DNA of 21,651 nt, taken from contig DHGT01000155.1 of the NCBI GenBank assembly GCA_002402905.1, forward strand, positions 7,266 through 28,916, written 5' to 3'. The position numbers and the translations under genes were made by a program. The DNA is from Desulfatitalea sp. UBA4791 (lineage in GTDB: Bacteria; Desulfobacterota; Desulfobacteria; Desulfobacterales; Desulfosarcinaceae). Of the stretch, positions 1 through 8,187 are shown in pieces; position 1 is the stretch's first letter; every line of letters starts with the position of its first letter. The notes beneath the pieces are model-generated. The model saw only the letters and a program-made list of their open reading frames with translations. It did not search any database and was not told where the DNA came from.

Positions 1-104
1 TTGCACGAAAAATTTAATCCTCGGAATATCAGCCATATGCCTGCGGTTAAATTTTTCGCGCGCCTTGATCTCGACCCAATTTGCCTATTTGTGGACGGAC
101 ACTA
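1..104 (-). repeat. Left copy of 104-bp dispersed inverted repeat (cut by window edge)
   Basis: The reverse complement of this stretch aligns without gaps to 10602-10705, with 7 mismatches in 104 positions (about 93% identity). The window begins inside the repeat, so its outer end is not visible. Like the other copy it contains the arms CGAAAAATTTAA and TTAAATTTTTCG, which can form a hairpin. The last 18 codons and the stop codon of the adjacent HTH gene lie within it, so the element appears to have landed in or next to the 3' end of that gene. No transposase is visible. Similarity, length and orientation are read directly; mobility is inferred. Confidence 0.9.
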
Positions 105-622
105 TTTAGAAAATCAGTGTAGAGTCGGGTGACCGCGATCACGTGACCATAAACGGGATGGCCCTCATCTCCGTTGGACTTCGATGGTCCCATATGGGTT
201 TCCGAAAAGGTGGTTCGTTTGACCGATATGTCATTTTCAACGGTTTCAGTCTGGATCACGGTTCGAATGCAATAGCTGAATTGTTGTTCGTTCCCTGGAT
301 GAATGAATAGATAATGTTGCGGCATATTCCTGGCGCCATTCAATGTGGGACGTGCATGAATTTTAAAAAATCCCTGCGATTTAAGCCAGGGCTTTAAATC
401 ATTAAGGATTTTAGCAGCATCCGGAATGGTCAATTTTAGTGCGCCCACCAGATGTCCAGCCAGGTAAACCTTGAAAGCTTCCTTGGCATTGAATTGACGC
501 GTTACCCCGGATTGAATGCCGCCTAGTGGATCCGGAGGTAAAAATTCCCTTGCCCACCGTTTCCATTTCGCCAAACTAATCTGTAACTTACTGGACAAGT
601 ACCTGCTATTATAATAAATCAT
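47..622 (-). CDS. MerR-like helix-turn-helix domain protein, 3' end in repeat
   Basis: This 191-residue protein has an N-terminal region (about residues 5-75) that resembles a MerR-type winged helix: a short first helix pair, the stretch KWKRWAREFLPPDP, a G-x-x-SG-x-TR wing and a following helix. This suggests DNA binding, but no ligand or target can be named. The remainder is not recognised. The start is supported by GGAG six bases before the ATG. A TTGACG box at 676-681 could be a -35 element, but the -10 is weak. The last 18 residues (from about VRPQIGK on) and the TAA stop are encoded by the 1-104 repeat, so the native C-terminus is probably replaced. Its AT-rich composition and position at the element border suggest an accessory gene. 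The domain call is moderate. Confidence 0.6.
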   Translation of the reverse strand: MIYYNSRYLSSKLQISLAKWKRWAREFLPPDPLGGIQSGVTRQFNAKEAFKVYLAGHLVGALKLTIPDAAKILNDLKPWLKSQGFFKIHARPTLNGARNMPQHYLFIHPGNEQQFSYCIRTVIQTETVENDISVKRTTFSETHMGPSKSNGDEGHPVYGHVIAVTRLYTDFLNSVRPQIGKLGRDQGARKI

Positions 623-733
623 TTGAACTCCAGGTTGTTTGGTTGTTGTATCTGATTAACAACTTATGAATCACTCGTCAAGTGTTGCAAATTAACAGCC
701 GATGGATTATGTATAGTTTTTGCATGACATCGA

Positions 734-775
734 GGGGCTTGTGCCCCGGCAATCGGTCGCGATGGCTGGTTTTTT
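734..775 (+). terminator. Terminator-like hairpin pair in the leader of the synthase gene (possible attenuator)
   Basis: A first small stem, GGGGC (734-738) with GCCCC (743-747), is followed by a 10-bp stem of CCGGCAATCG (746-755) and CGATGGCTGG (760-769). The second stem has a GTCG loop, one G-T pair and one mismatch, and is followed by six T (770-775). The two stems share bases 746-747, so they cannot both form fully. The structure lies 69 bases before the synthase ATG, in the same direction, and no plus-strand gene ends upstream of it. It could therefore be an attenuator or riboswitch expression platform, or the end of a small RNA. I do not recognise a known riboswitch class here. Confidence 0.55.
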
Positions 776-843
776 GATATGTGCCGAGTTCGGGTGTTTG
801 ACCGACCAGGCCGACAACATATTATTCTGTGGTTTGATTCGAT

Positions 844-3800
844 ATGAAAAATAATGACCCTTTTCAGGTCCCGGTGGCCATCATCGGCATCGGCTGCATG
901 TTTGCAAAATCAGCCGATCAAAAGTCTTTCCTGAGAGTGTTGATGCGAGGTGTGGATGCCATCACCGATCCCCCCGAAACGCACCGCTATCTAAATGACT
1001 ATTTTGATGCAGATCCTAAAAAACCGGATCACATCTACTGCAACCGTGGTGGTTATCTGCCTCTGGTTGATTTTGACCCTTCCGAATTTGGAATTCCGCC
1101 TACGGCTCTCGAGGCGACCGACACCTCTCAGCTGTTAGGGCTCCTCGTAGCCAAGCAAGCCCTCGATGACGCAGGCTACGGCATAAACAACGGACGCACT
1201 TTCGATCGCGAGCGAACCAGCGTTATTCTCGGCGTCACCGGCACTCAGGAACTGGTCATTCCCTTGGGTGCCAGACTCGGCCACCCGCTTTGGCGGCGGG
1301 CCCTGACCGACGCCGGCGTGACCGAAACGACAGCAGATGATGTTATCCAAAGGATTGCAGAGGGCTACGTCTCCTGGCAGGAAAGTTCATTTCCCGGTCT
1401 TTTGGGCAATGTGGTGGCCGGTCGTATTGCCAATCGATTGGATTTGGGAGGCACAAATTGTGTCGTGGACGCGGCCTGCGCCAGCTCCATGAGCGCCATT
1501 CACCTGGCGCTGATGGAATTGGCCACCGGCCGGTCGGATATGGCGATCACGGGCGGTGTGGATACCATCAGCGATGCCTTTATGCACATGTGCTTTTCCA
1601 GGACTCAAATTCTTTCCAAGAGCGGGAATATACGGCCCTTTTCAAAAAATGCAGATGGCACGGTCCTGGGTGAAGGCGTCGGCATGCTGGTATTGAAGCG
1701 ATTGGATGACGCCCAGCGTGACGGCGACCGTATCTACGCCGTCATCAAAGGCTTGGGCGCAGCCAGCGACGGCAAATCCCAAAGCATCTACGCGCCGCGT
1801 CAGAGCGGGCAAGTCGCGGCCCTCAGGCGCGCTTTTCAGAGCGCAGGCATCGCGCCGGACAATATCGGGTTGGTCGAAGCGCATGGCACGGGCACGCGCG
1901 TCGGCGACCAGGTCGAGTTCAAAGCCCTTTGCGAGGTATTCGGTTCGGTCGCATCCAAAGGCGAGCGTTGCGCCCTGGGTTCGGTGAAGTCCAATATCGG
2001 TCACACCAAAGCGGCAGCCGGGACCGCAGGTTTGATCAAAGCGGCCTTTTGCCTCTATCACAAGGTGTTGATACCGACCTTGAAAGCAGATCCGCCGGAT
2101 CCCAATCTGGATGTTGCCAATAGTCCGTTTTACATCAATCAGGACTTGAAACCCTGGATTCCCGGAAAAGACCACGTGCGTCGCGCCGGCGTCAGCGCCT
2201 TTGGTTTCGGGGGCAGTAATTTCCACGCGATTCTCGAAGAGTTTGACCCCCATAAAAAGGAACCCTCCTGGGACGGGAGTGTCGAAATCGCCGCATTTTC
2301 TGCACAAAGCGAGGAATCGCTGGCCCAAGTGATAGAAGCGTGGCGCGCCAATGTGGCCCAAAGCAGCGAAGAGAACAACGTGGGGCGATGGGCGGCCCAA
2401 AGCCGGAAGAAATTCGACTCGAAGGATCCTTATCGCCTCGTGATGGTCCTTGATTCGGCAAACGACCTCACGCATGTCATGCAACGCTGCGATGCCGCCA
2501 AGCAGAAACTGGCGACCCGGCACGATCATGCGCAGCCTGCTGCAGATGGTATTTTCATAGGCTTTGGAGATCCACCGGGCAAATTGGGTTTTCTTTTTCC
2601 GGGACAAGGCAGTCAATACGTCGGCATGGGTCGCGATTTAATCTGCTGTTTTCCCGAGGCGATACAAGTCCTTCAAGAGGCCGAGGCGGCCATGAACAGT
2701 AAGATCCGCCTCTCCGACTCGATTTATCCCAAGTTGCTCGACGACCCTGCAGAAGCCGAAAACCGGCTCAGACGTACCGATATCGCACAACCGGCCATCG
2801 GCGCCATCAGTGCCGCCATGCTGGCTGCACTCAACACCTTCGGGATCGTGCCGGATGGCACCTGTGGTCACAGTTATGGCGAGTTGGTGGCCTTGTACGC
2901 CGCCGGTCGTCTGGATCGAGAGGCCTTGTGGCAGCTATCGGAAGCACGGGGCCGATTGATGGCCGCGGCCGGCAGCCATGGTAAAGATGCGGACCCGGGC
3001 AGCATGCTCGCGGTTCGCGGCCCCATAGCGGAATTGGATCATCTCGCTACGGAACTGCCCGAAGGCGTTGTTCTGGCCAATCGAAACAGTCCTGAACAAG
3101 GGGTTCTTTCCGGACCTGCCGCAGCCATCGAAGCCGCGGAAAAAATTTGTAAATCAAAAGGATATCAAACAATTAGATTGCCCGTGGCCGCGGCGTTCCA
3201 CAGTAAGCTGGTTTCCGACGCCCAGATCCCCTTTCAAAAAATGGTGGATCAGGTGCACTGGCGATCGGGCCGTTCGATCGCAGTCATGAGCAACTCCCTG
3301 GGCGGCGCGTATCCCGATGCCAGCGACCAGGCCAAAGCGGTGCTGGGCAAGCAACTGGCCTTGCCGGTGGATTTTATCGCCAACATTGAGCATCTTTATG
3401 CAGATGGTGTGCGTACCTTTGTTGAGGTCGGGCCCAAGGCCGTTTTGACGCGGTTGGTCGAGAAAATTTTAGATGGCCGTTTTTTCCACGCAATGGCACT
3501 GGATCGTTCTGGCGGTCGCTCAACCGGCGTTGGCGATCTGGCCCATTCACTGGCCAGGTTGGCCGCATTGGGGTACCCTGTTTTGTTGCAGCAGTGGGAA
3601 AAACCCCTTCCGGAACCCATGCCCAAGCGCATGCGCATTCCTCTGTCCGGAGCCAACTACAAAACACCGAGACCCGCGAGGCCACCGGTAACACGACGAG
3701 AAAAACAGGAAGATACGGATCGAAAGGTGGCACCGGCGAGCTCGTCTCACCCCGTCAACACGGTGCCCATAAAAACTGGACCGGCCCTCACCCGGCCCGA

Positions 3801-6800
3801 ACCCTCACGACAACAAGCGATCGACATGCCAAGCGGTCGCCAAAATGAAATAAAGCACGAGATCAAGACAATGGATCCTTCCAAAAAAGAGTATTTGAGT
3901 CACGCCTTGACTACTGTCCAACAAGGACTCGCTTCCATGCAGGCGCTTCAGTCCCAGACCTCGGAAACGCATCAAAAATATCTGGAAGCCCAGGCCGAAG
4001 CCAGTCGAACGCTTCAACAGATGTTGCGCAGCACACAGCAACTGGTGGATGCCGGCATGGGTGGGTTCACGGCTGGGACCTACCACCGCGATGATGGCAC
4101 GATGCCGGAGAGGCAGCCGTCCAAGAGTGCGCCCACTATCAGCTCGTCGCCCCCTGCCCCCCCGACCCGCACCATCGTCGACCAAAGCCAGGCGGTTCCG
4201 GTCGCGTCCGTGCAGCCGGCATCCCGCCAGGTGGAAGTCAAAGCACCCGTGACCACCGAAAGCCATTCCGGTGGACAGCTTGAAGCGATCCAAAAGGCGT
4301 TGGTGGCCATCGTCAGTCAACTGACTGGATATCCTGATGACATGCTGGCCATGGATATGGACATCGAGTCCGATCTGGGGATCGACTCGATCAAACGGGT
4401 GGAAATATTGTCCGCACTCGAGGAGCAGATGCCGGACCTGCCCAGGGTGACGCCTGACATGATGGGAACCTTGAAAACCTTGGGCCAGATTTGTGACTAC
4501 CTGGGATCAGGTGTTTCACGAATGCCCCAATTGCAGGCATCGGTCCAATCTTCCACTCCTGCTGCCCCACTCCAGGCAACACCCAAAGGGGGGGATCAGG
4601 GTGGGGTGCAAACAGCGCTGTTGAAGGTCGTTGCGACCTTAACCGGCTACCCGGAGGAGATGTTGGGCCTGGATATGGATATCGAATCCGATCTGGGGAT
4701 CGATTCGATCAAACGCGTTGAAATTCTATCGGCCATGGAAGATCAGATGCCCAACCTTCCCAAGGTGACGCCCGATATGGTCGGTACCTTGAAAACACTC
4801 GGACAGATCTGCGAGTATCTGTGCGGCAACGGCAGCGCGGACGCAGCGCCGCTATCGGGCTCATCATTATCTGGTGATGAGCCAGCATCGAACCCGCCCC
4901 AGCCTCAGGTCTGCGCCCGGTCGCGAGTCGAGGAGGAGGCTTCCCCATCCGTCCCTCGGTATCGGATCGATGTGATGGATCTGCCCGCAAACCATAGGGT
5001 GCGCGGTGCGCATCCGATTCGATCAGGCGCACCATTTGCCATCGGCCTGGCGGCTCGGCAAGGCGAGTTTGGGGATGCATTGGAAAAGGCCATGACATCG
5101 GCCGGTTGGTCCATCCTTCGCCTGACCGAACACACGCAAATTACACCAGAAACCAAACTGGCAGGGCTCGTCCTATCGGCCCCACAGGAAGCGAGCGACG
5201 CCTTCCGATGGGCACAAATTTGCCACCCCGCCTTGCAAGAGGCCGTGAAGGCGGGTTGTAACGCTTTTTTTTGCACGATCAGTCGTCTGGATGGCGCCTT
5301 CGGGTTCGCTCAAAAGCCATTGTCCGACCCTGAACAAGGTGCCTTGGCCGGTTTGGTGAAAACCGCAGCCATCGAATGGCCCGAGATTCGTTGTTTGGCC
5401 TTGGATGTCGACCCACAATGGCACGGTAGCGGCGCAGCCGCTGGAGCCGTGATCCAAGAGGTGACTTTTCGAGACCCGGCCGATGGAATCGAAATCGGAC
5501 TGGGTCCCGAGCGTCGGGTAGGCCTCCAAATGGTTGCCGAGGCGCCCGTTTCGGGTAAGACGCTCAGTCTGGATCGCGATGATGTGGTTGTCGTAAGCGG
5601 TGGCGCACGCGGTGTGACGGCTGCGGCCGCAACGGCCTTGGCGATGGAGGCGCCGTGTCGTCTGGTTCTGCTGGGACGATCACCGCAACCGACGCGCGAA
5701 CCTGAATGGTTGCAGGGGATTTCCGAAGAGTCTGCCATCAAAAAAGCGATCCTGGCCCATTCGACCGCAGGCAAGCCGCTCGCTCCCCGGGACCTGGAAA
5801 AAATCTATCGTCAATGGATGGCCAACCGGGAAGTCCTCTCAACGGTCGAGCGTTTACGTAGCCTCGGAATCGATGTGTTCTATTTCAGCGTCGATGTGTG
5901 TGACGCCAAAGCCGTCCGTGACGTGATGTCGAAAGTGCGCCGGGAGCACGGGACGATCAGGGCCATCATTCATGGGGCCGGCATCCTCGAAGATCGGCTG
6001 ATCGTAGATAAAAAATTAAATCAATTCTCAGTGGTTTATGACACAAAAGTGAAAGGTTTGAATTCACTGTTGGAGGCCACTGAAAACGATGAACTCAAAT
6101 ATCTGGTGCTCTTTTCATCGATCAGCGCCAGAATGGGCAACACCGGTCAGGCCGATTATGCCATGGCCAACGAAGCGCTCAACAAAATCGCGTTACAACA
6201 AGCCTACCAGAGGCCGGGATGCAAGGTTCTTGCTATAAATTGGGGGCCTTGGGACGGTGGTATGGTCACCCCCTCCTTGAAACGGGTATTCGAAGGCGCC
6301 GGCATTTCGTTGATTCCCGTCCAAGCCGGTGCAAGGGCCATGGTAGCCGAGATGGGCCAACCGCTCGACGCATCTGTGGAGGTTGTCATCGGCGGACCGT
6401 TGCCTTCGACCTCTAAACAACCGGATGATGGCCAAGATGCAGCGGCCACCTGCGAAGCAGACGAGTCTATGTCACTGGCGGCCAAACGGGATATCGACCT
6501 CGATCGTTATCCGATTTTGGAGGCGCACCGCCTGGACGGCCGACCGGTCGTTCCGTTTGCGCTCATGACCGAGTGGCTGGCCCATGGTGCGTTGCACGCC
6601 AATCCGGGGTTGTGTTTATACGGGATCGACAATCTGAGGTTGTTCAAAGGCATTGTCCTGGACGGCCAAAGCCGAAGCATCCGGTTGATGGCTGCTGCCG
6701 CCAAACGTAAAGATGGAATGTATACCGTGGATGTTGAGGTGCGTGACGGGAAGCAAAACGGTTCCTGCCAGATCCATTCGAGTGCCACCGCCCTGTTGGC

Positions 6801-7317
6801 CGATCGCTTCCCGGCTCCGCCCTCATTCGAGGAGAACGGGCACTTCAAGGCCACGGCGTACCAGCGAAGCCTCGGCGAGATCTATGAACATATTCTGTTT
6901 CACGGAGAGGCCCTGCGGGGCATTGAAAAAATCATCCATTTTTCGGACAAAGGATTGACGGCAAGGGTCCGTTCCGCCCCGGCACCGCAACAGTGGCTTC
7001 AGGATCCCATGCGCAGTCGCTGGATCGCAGACCCGCTGGTAATGGATTGTGCATTTCAAATGGCCATCATCTGGTGCTACGAGCATCAGCAATTGGTTTC
7101 GTTGCCGAGTTATGCGGCGGCATATCGCCAGTATCGTGATCGTTTCCCCTCTAAGGGGGTCACCGCGGTCATGGAAGTCGTCAGGACGACCGACCGAAAA
7201 TTGACGGCCGATTTTACATTCCTGGATGAGGATAAAAAGGTTATCGCTTGCATGACCGGCTACGAAGCGGTCATGGACCAGAATCTGTTCAAGGCTTTTG
7301 GGGTCAAGGCCGCCTGA
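844..7317 (+). CDS. PfaA-like multidomain polyketide/PUFA-type synthase (KS-AT-ACP-ACP-KR-DH)
   Basis: This is a 2157-residue type I iterative synthase. The ketosynthase (about 10-450) carries the triad C212 (DAACASS), H347 (EAHGTGT) and H387 (KSNIGH). The acyltransferase (about 585-880) has FPGQGSQ, nucleophile S677 (GHSYGE) and H786. A linker follows with a coiled-coil-like, Q-rich segment (about 1010-1075). Two near-identical acyl carrier domains have phosphopantetheine serines S1182 and S1288 (LGIDSIKR), 106 residues apart. The ketoreductase has SGGARG at 1585-1590 and catalytic Y1772. A C-terminal double-hotdog dehydratase has H1895 in HxxxGxxxxP and D2068 in DCAFQ. This order matches PfaA or myxobacterial Pfa2 proteins. 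There is no enoylreductase, chain-length factor, thioesterase or phosphopantetheinyl transferase in the window, so the product cannot be named. No clear Shine-Dalgarno precedes the ATG. The 3' end overlaps the next gene by 14 bases. Confidence 0.93.
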   Translation: MKNNDPFQVPVAIIGIGCMFAKSADQKSFLRVLMRGVDAITDPPETHRYLNDYFDADPKKPDHIYCNRGGYLPLVDFDPSEFGIPPTALEATDTSQLLGLLVAKQALDDAGYGINNGRTFDRERTSVILGVTGTQELVIPLGARLGHPLWRRALTDAGVTETTADDVIQRIAEGYVSWQESSFPGLLGNVVAGRIANRLDLGGTNCVVDAACASSMSAIHLALMELATGRSDMAITGGVDTISDAFMHMCFSRTQILSKSGNIRPFSKNADGTVLGEGVGMLVLKRLDDAQRDGDRIYAVIKGLGAASDGKSQSIYAPRQSGQVAALRRAFQSAGIAPDNIGLVEAHGTGTRVGDQVEFKALCEVFGSVASKGERCALGSVKSNIGHTKAAAGTAGLIKAAFCLYHKVLIPTLKADPPDPNLDVANSPFYINQDLKPWIPGKDHVRRAGVSAFGFGGSNFHAILEEFDPHKKEPSWDGSVEIAAFSAQSEESLAQVIEAWRANVAQSSEENNVGRWAAQSRKKFDSKDPYRLVMVLDSANDLTHVMQRCDAAKQKLATRHDHAQPAADGIFIGFGDPPGKLGFLFPGQGSQYVGMGRDLICCFPEAIQVLQEAEAAMNSKIRLSDSIYPKLLDDPAEAENRLRRTDIAQPAIGAISAAMLAALNTFGIVPDGTCGHSYGELVALYAAGRLDREALWQLSEARGRLMAAAGSHGKDADPGSMLAVRGPIAELDHLATELPEGVVLANRNSPEQGVLSGPAAAIEAAEKICKSKGYQTIRLPVAAAFHSKLVSDAQIPFQKMVDQVHWRSGRSIAVMSNSLGGAYPDASDQAKAVLGKQLALPVDFIANIEHLYADGVRTFVEVGPKAVLTRLVEKILDGRFFHAMALDRSGGRSTGVGDLAHSLARLAALGYPVLLQQWEKPLPEPMPKRMRIPLSGANYKTPRPARPPVTRREKQEDTDRKVAPASSSHPVNTVPIKTGPALTRPEPSRQQAIDMPSGRQNEIKHEIKTMDPSKKEYLSHALTTVQQGLASMQALQSQTSETHQKYLEAQAEASRTLQQMLRSTQQLVDAGMGGFTAGTYHRDDGTMPERQPSKSAPTISSSPPAPPTRTIVDQSQAVPVASVQPASRQVEVKAPVTTESHSGGQLEAIQKALVAIVSQLTGYPDDMLAMDMDIESDLGIDSIKRVEILSALEEQMPDLPRVTPDMMGTLKTLGQICDYLGSGVSRMPQLQASVQSSTPAAPLQATPKGGDQGGVQTALLKVVATLTGYPEEMLGLDMDIESDLGIDSIKRVEILSAMEDQMPNLPKVTPDMVGTLKTLGQICEYLCGNGSADAAPLSGSSLSGDEPASNPPQPQVCARSRVEEEASPSVPRYRIDVMDLPANHRVRGAHPIRSGAPFAIGLAARQGEFGDALEKAMTSAGWSILRLTEHTQITPETKLAGLVLSAPQEASDAFRWAQICHPALQEAVKAGCNAFFCTISRLDGAFGFAQKPLSDPEQGALAGLVKTAAIEWPEIRCLALDVDPQWHGSGAAAGAVIQEVTFRDPADGIEIGLGPERRVGLQMVAEAPVSGKTLSLDRDDVVVVSGGARGVTAAAATALAMEAPCRLVLLGRSPQPTREPEWLQGISEESAIKKAILAHSTAGKPLAPRDLEKIYRQWMANREVLSTVERLRSLGIDVFYFSVDVCDAKAVRDVMSKVRREHGTIRAIIHGAGILEDRLIVDKKLNQFSVVYDTKVKGLNSLLEATENDELKYLVLFSSISARMGNTGQADYAMANEALNKIALQQAYQRPGCKVLAINWGPWDGGMVTPSLKRVFEGAGISLIPVQAGARAMVAEMGQPLDASVEVVIGGPLPSTSKQPDDGQDAAATCEADESMSLAAKRDIDLDRYPILEAHRLDGRPVVPFALMTEWLAHGALHANPGLCLYGIDNLRLFKGIVLDGQSRSIRLMAAAAKRKDGMYTVDVEVRDGKQNGSCQIHSSATALLADRFPAPPSFEENGHFKATAYQRSLGEIYEHILFHGEALRGIEKIIHFSDKGLTARVRSAPAPQQWLQDPMRSRWIADPLVMDCAFQMAIIWCYEHQQLVSLPSYAAAYRQYRDRFPSKGVTAVMEVVRTTDRKLTADFTFLDEDKKVIACMTGYEAVMDQNLFKAFGVKAA
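4285..4830 (+). repeat. Tandem duplicated acyl carrier protein modules inside the synthase gene
   Basis: Two ACP-coding segments, about 4285-4510 and 4600-4830, are highly similar in both protein and DNA sequence and are separated by a Pro/Ala/Gln-rich linker. Both encode DMDIESDLGIDSIKRVEILSA. Many differences are at third codon positions (for example GACATCGAGTCC against GATATCGAATCC), so the copies are selected at protein level and not freshly copied. Tandem ACPs are a hallmark of PUFA synthases, which usually carry more than two. Confidence 0.85.
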
Positions 7318-7939
7318 GGTTTTCAGATGCCTTGCTACGGGCTTGCCGTTTGATGCGCAAAAGCGCCGGACTGGTGTTGATAAACATCAGGGACGATCGG
7401 CATCCGCGGTCCAGAAAAAAGGTTTCCAGCCGATCGAACAAAACGGGATGCGTGGGCCATCGGAATCCCTTGGCCCTGCTTCTCAAAGCATCCCATTGGG
7501 CTTTACACTCCTCATCATGGGCGAACACCTTCTCCTGCGCCGGTTCGCAGAGGAACATGGCGCACATCAGGGGCCTGACCTGCCAACAGCAGCCGTCGGC
7601 CTGCAGATAGGTGCACTTGTGATCATTGAAGGGAGACCGCAACGCCTCAAACATCTTTTGAACCGCCGCATCGCTCGAACAACAAACATTGACGACCATA
7701 TCTGCCCAAAAAGCGACGATACCATCTTTGCTGCAACACGCACTGAGCTGATTGGAATAGCAGCTGCGGGTGCAATGGGCACTGAAATGGCGGTCCAGAA
7801 AACGATCCACTTCTGATCGAAATGCAAGGTATGGCGCCAGCTCCTGGAATAACGCCTGGCGTTCGCCTGTTTTCAACAAGCCCAGTTGCTCGACGGCCAT
7901 TTGCAAGGCATCCCACTGTTCTTGCTGATAATCGTTCAT
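7304..7939 (-). CDS. Cysteine-rich YkgJ-like protein
   Basis: The protein is 211 residues long with about 13 cysteines. They include an HCTRSC/SACC group, a VCC pair and a C-terminal segment KCTYLQADGCCW..RPLMC. The spacing C-x-Y-L-x-x-D-G-C-C-W-x-x-RP-x-x-C resembles the YkgJ/UPF0153 cysteine cluster family, thought to bind zinc or an iron-sulfur cluster; the exact function is unknown. No signal peptide is visible, so it should be cytoplasmic. The ATG at 7939 is preferred over an in-frame upstream ATG (7990) because AAGGGG sits eight bases before it. The gene ends inside the last codons of the synthase gene (14-base tail-to-tail overlap), so both transcripts must run through each other's ends. 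Family assignment is tentative. Confidence 0.6.
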   Translation of the reverse strand: MNDYQQEQWDALQMAVEQLGLLKTGERQALFQELAPYLAFRSEVDRFLDRHFSAHCTRSCYSNQLSACCSKDGIVAFWADMVVNVCCSSDAAVQKMFEALRSPFNDHKCTYLQADGCCWQVRPLMCAMFLCEPAQEKVFAHDEECKAQWDALRSRAKGFRWPTHPVLFDRLETFFLDRGCRSSLMFINTSPALLRIKRQARSKASENLRRP

Positions 7940-7947
7940 ATGTTCGG

Positions 7948-7953
7948 CCCCTT
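7948..7953 (-). promoter_or_regulatory. Shine-Dalgarno deciding the start of the Cys-rich gene
   Basis: On the minus strand this reads AAGGGG, eight bases before the ATG at 7939-7937. It favours this start over the upstream in-frame ATG at 7990. Confidence 0.6.
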
Positions 7954-8026
7954 GTGAGTCATTTTTTCTCGTATAGAAAAAATATTTCATCTTTTCAATG
8001 GGTTTTTGCCTCCTCTTGGATTTCCC

Positions 8027-8054
8027 TTGACAATCAAAGTCGGCCTGTTACAAA
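8027..8054 (+). promoter_or_regulatory. Candidate sigma-70 promoter for the cyclase-like gene
   Basis: A perfect -35 box TTGACA (8027-8032) is followed after 16 bases by TACAAA (8049-8054), a 4/6 match to the -10 consensus. It lies about 130 bases before the start of the cyclase-like gene, in the 248-base gap between the two divergent genes. Nothing else was recognised in that gap. Confidence 0.4.
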
Positions 8055-8187
8055 GATCCCATTCCCGACACTTTTGATATTTGCCGCTTGGAGACGCAAT
8101 TGAGTCACGCGGTGGGTCTCAAAAGGAACCGATCTGCCCCGCTCTGTTTTTCAAAATTCATACTGCCCTTGACCTCGGGAGAAACTC

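Noticed and set aside
1642..2616. 324-codon open frame antisense to the synthase ketosynthase/acyltransferase region
   Set aside because: It lies wholly inside a strong coding region with intact KS and AT motifs; its translation shows no domain and reflects codon bias of the real gene.
7298..7816. 172-codon plus-strand frame opposite the Cys-rich gene
   Set aside because: It overlaps the synthase end and has no Shine-Dalgarno or recognisable motif, while the minus strand has clustered cysteines and a good ribosome-binding site.
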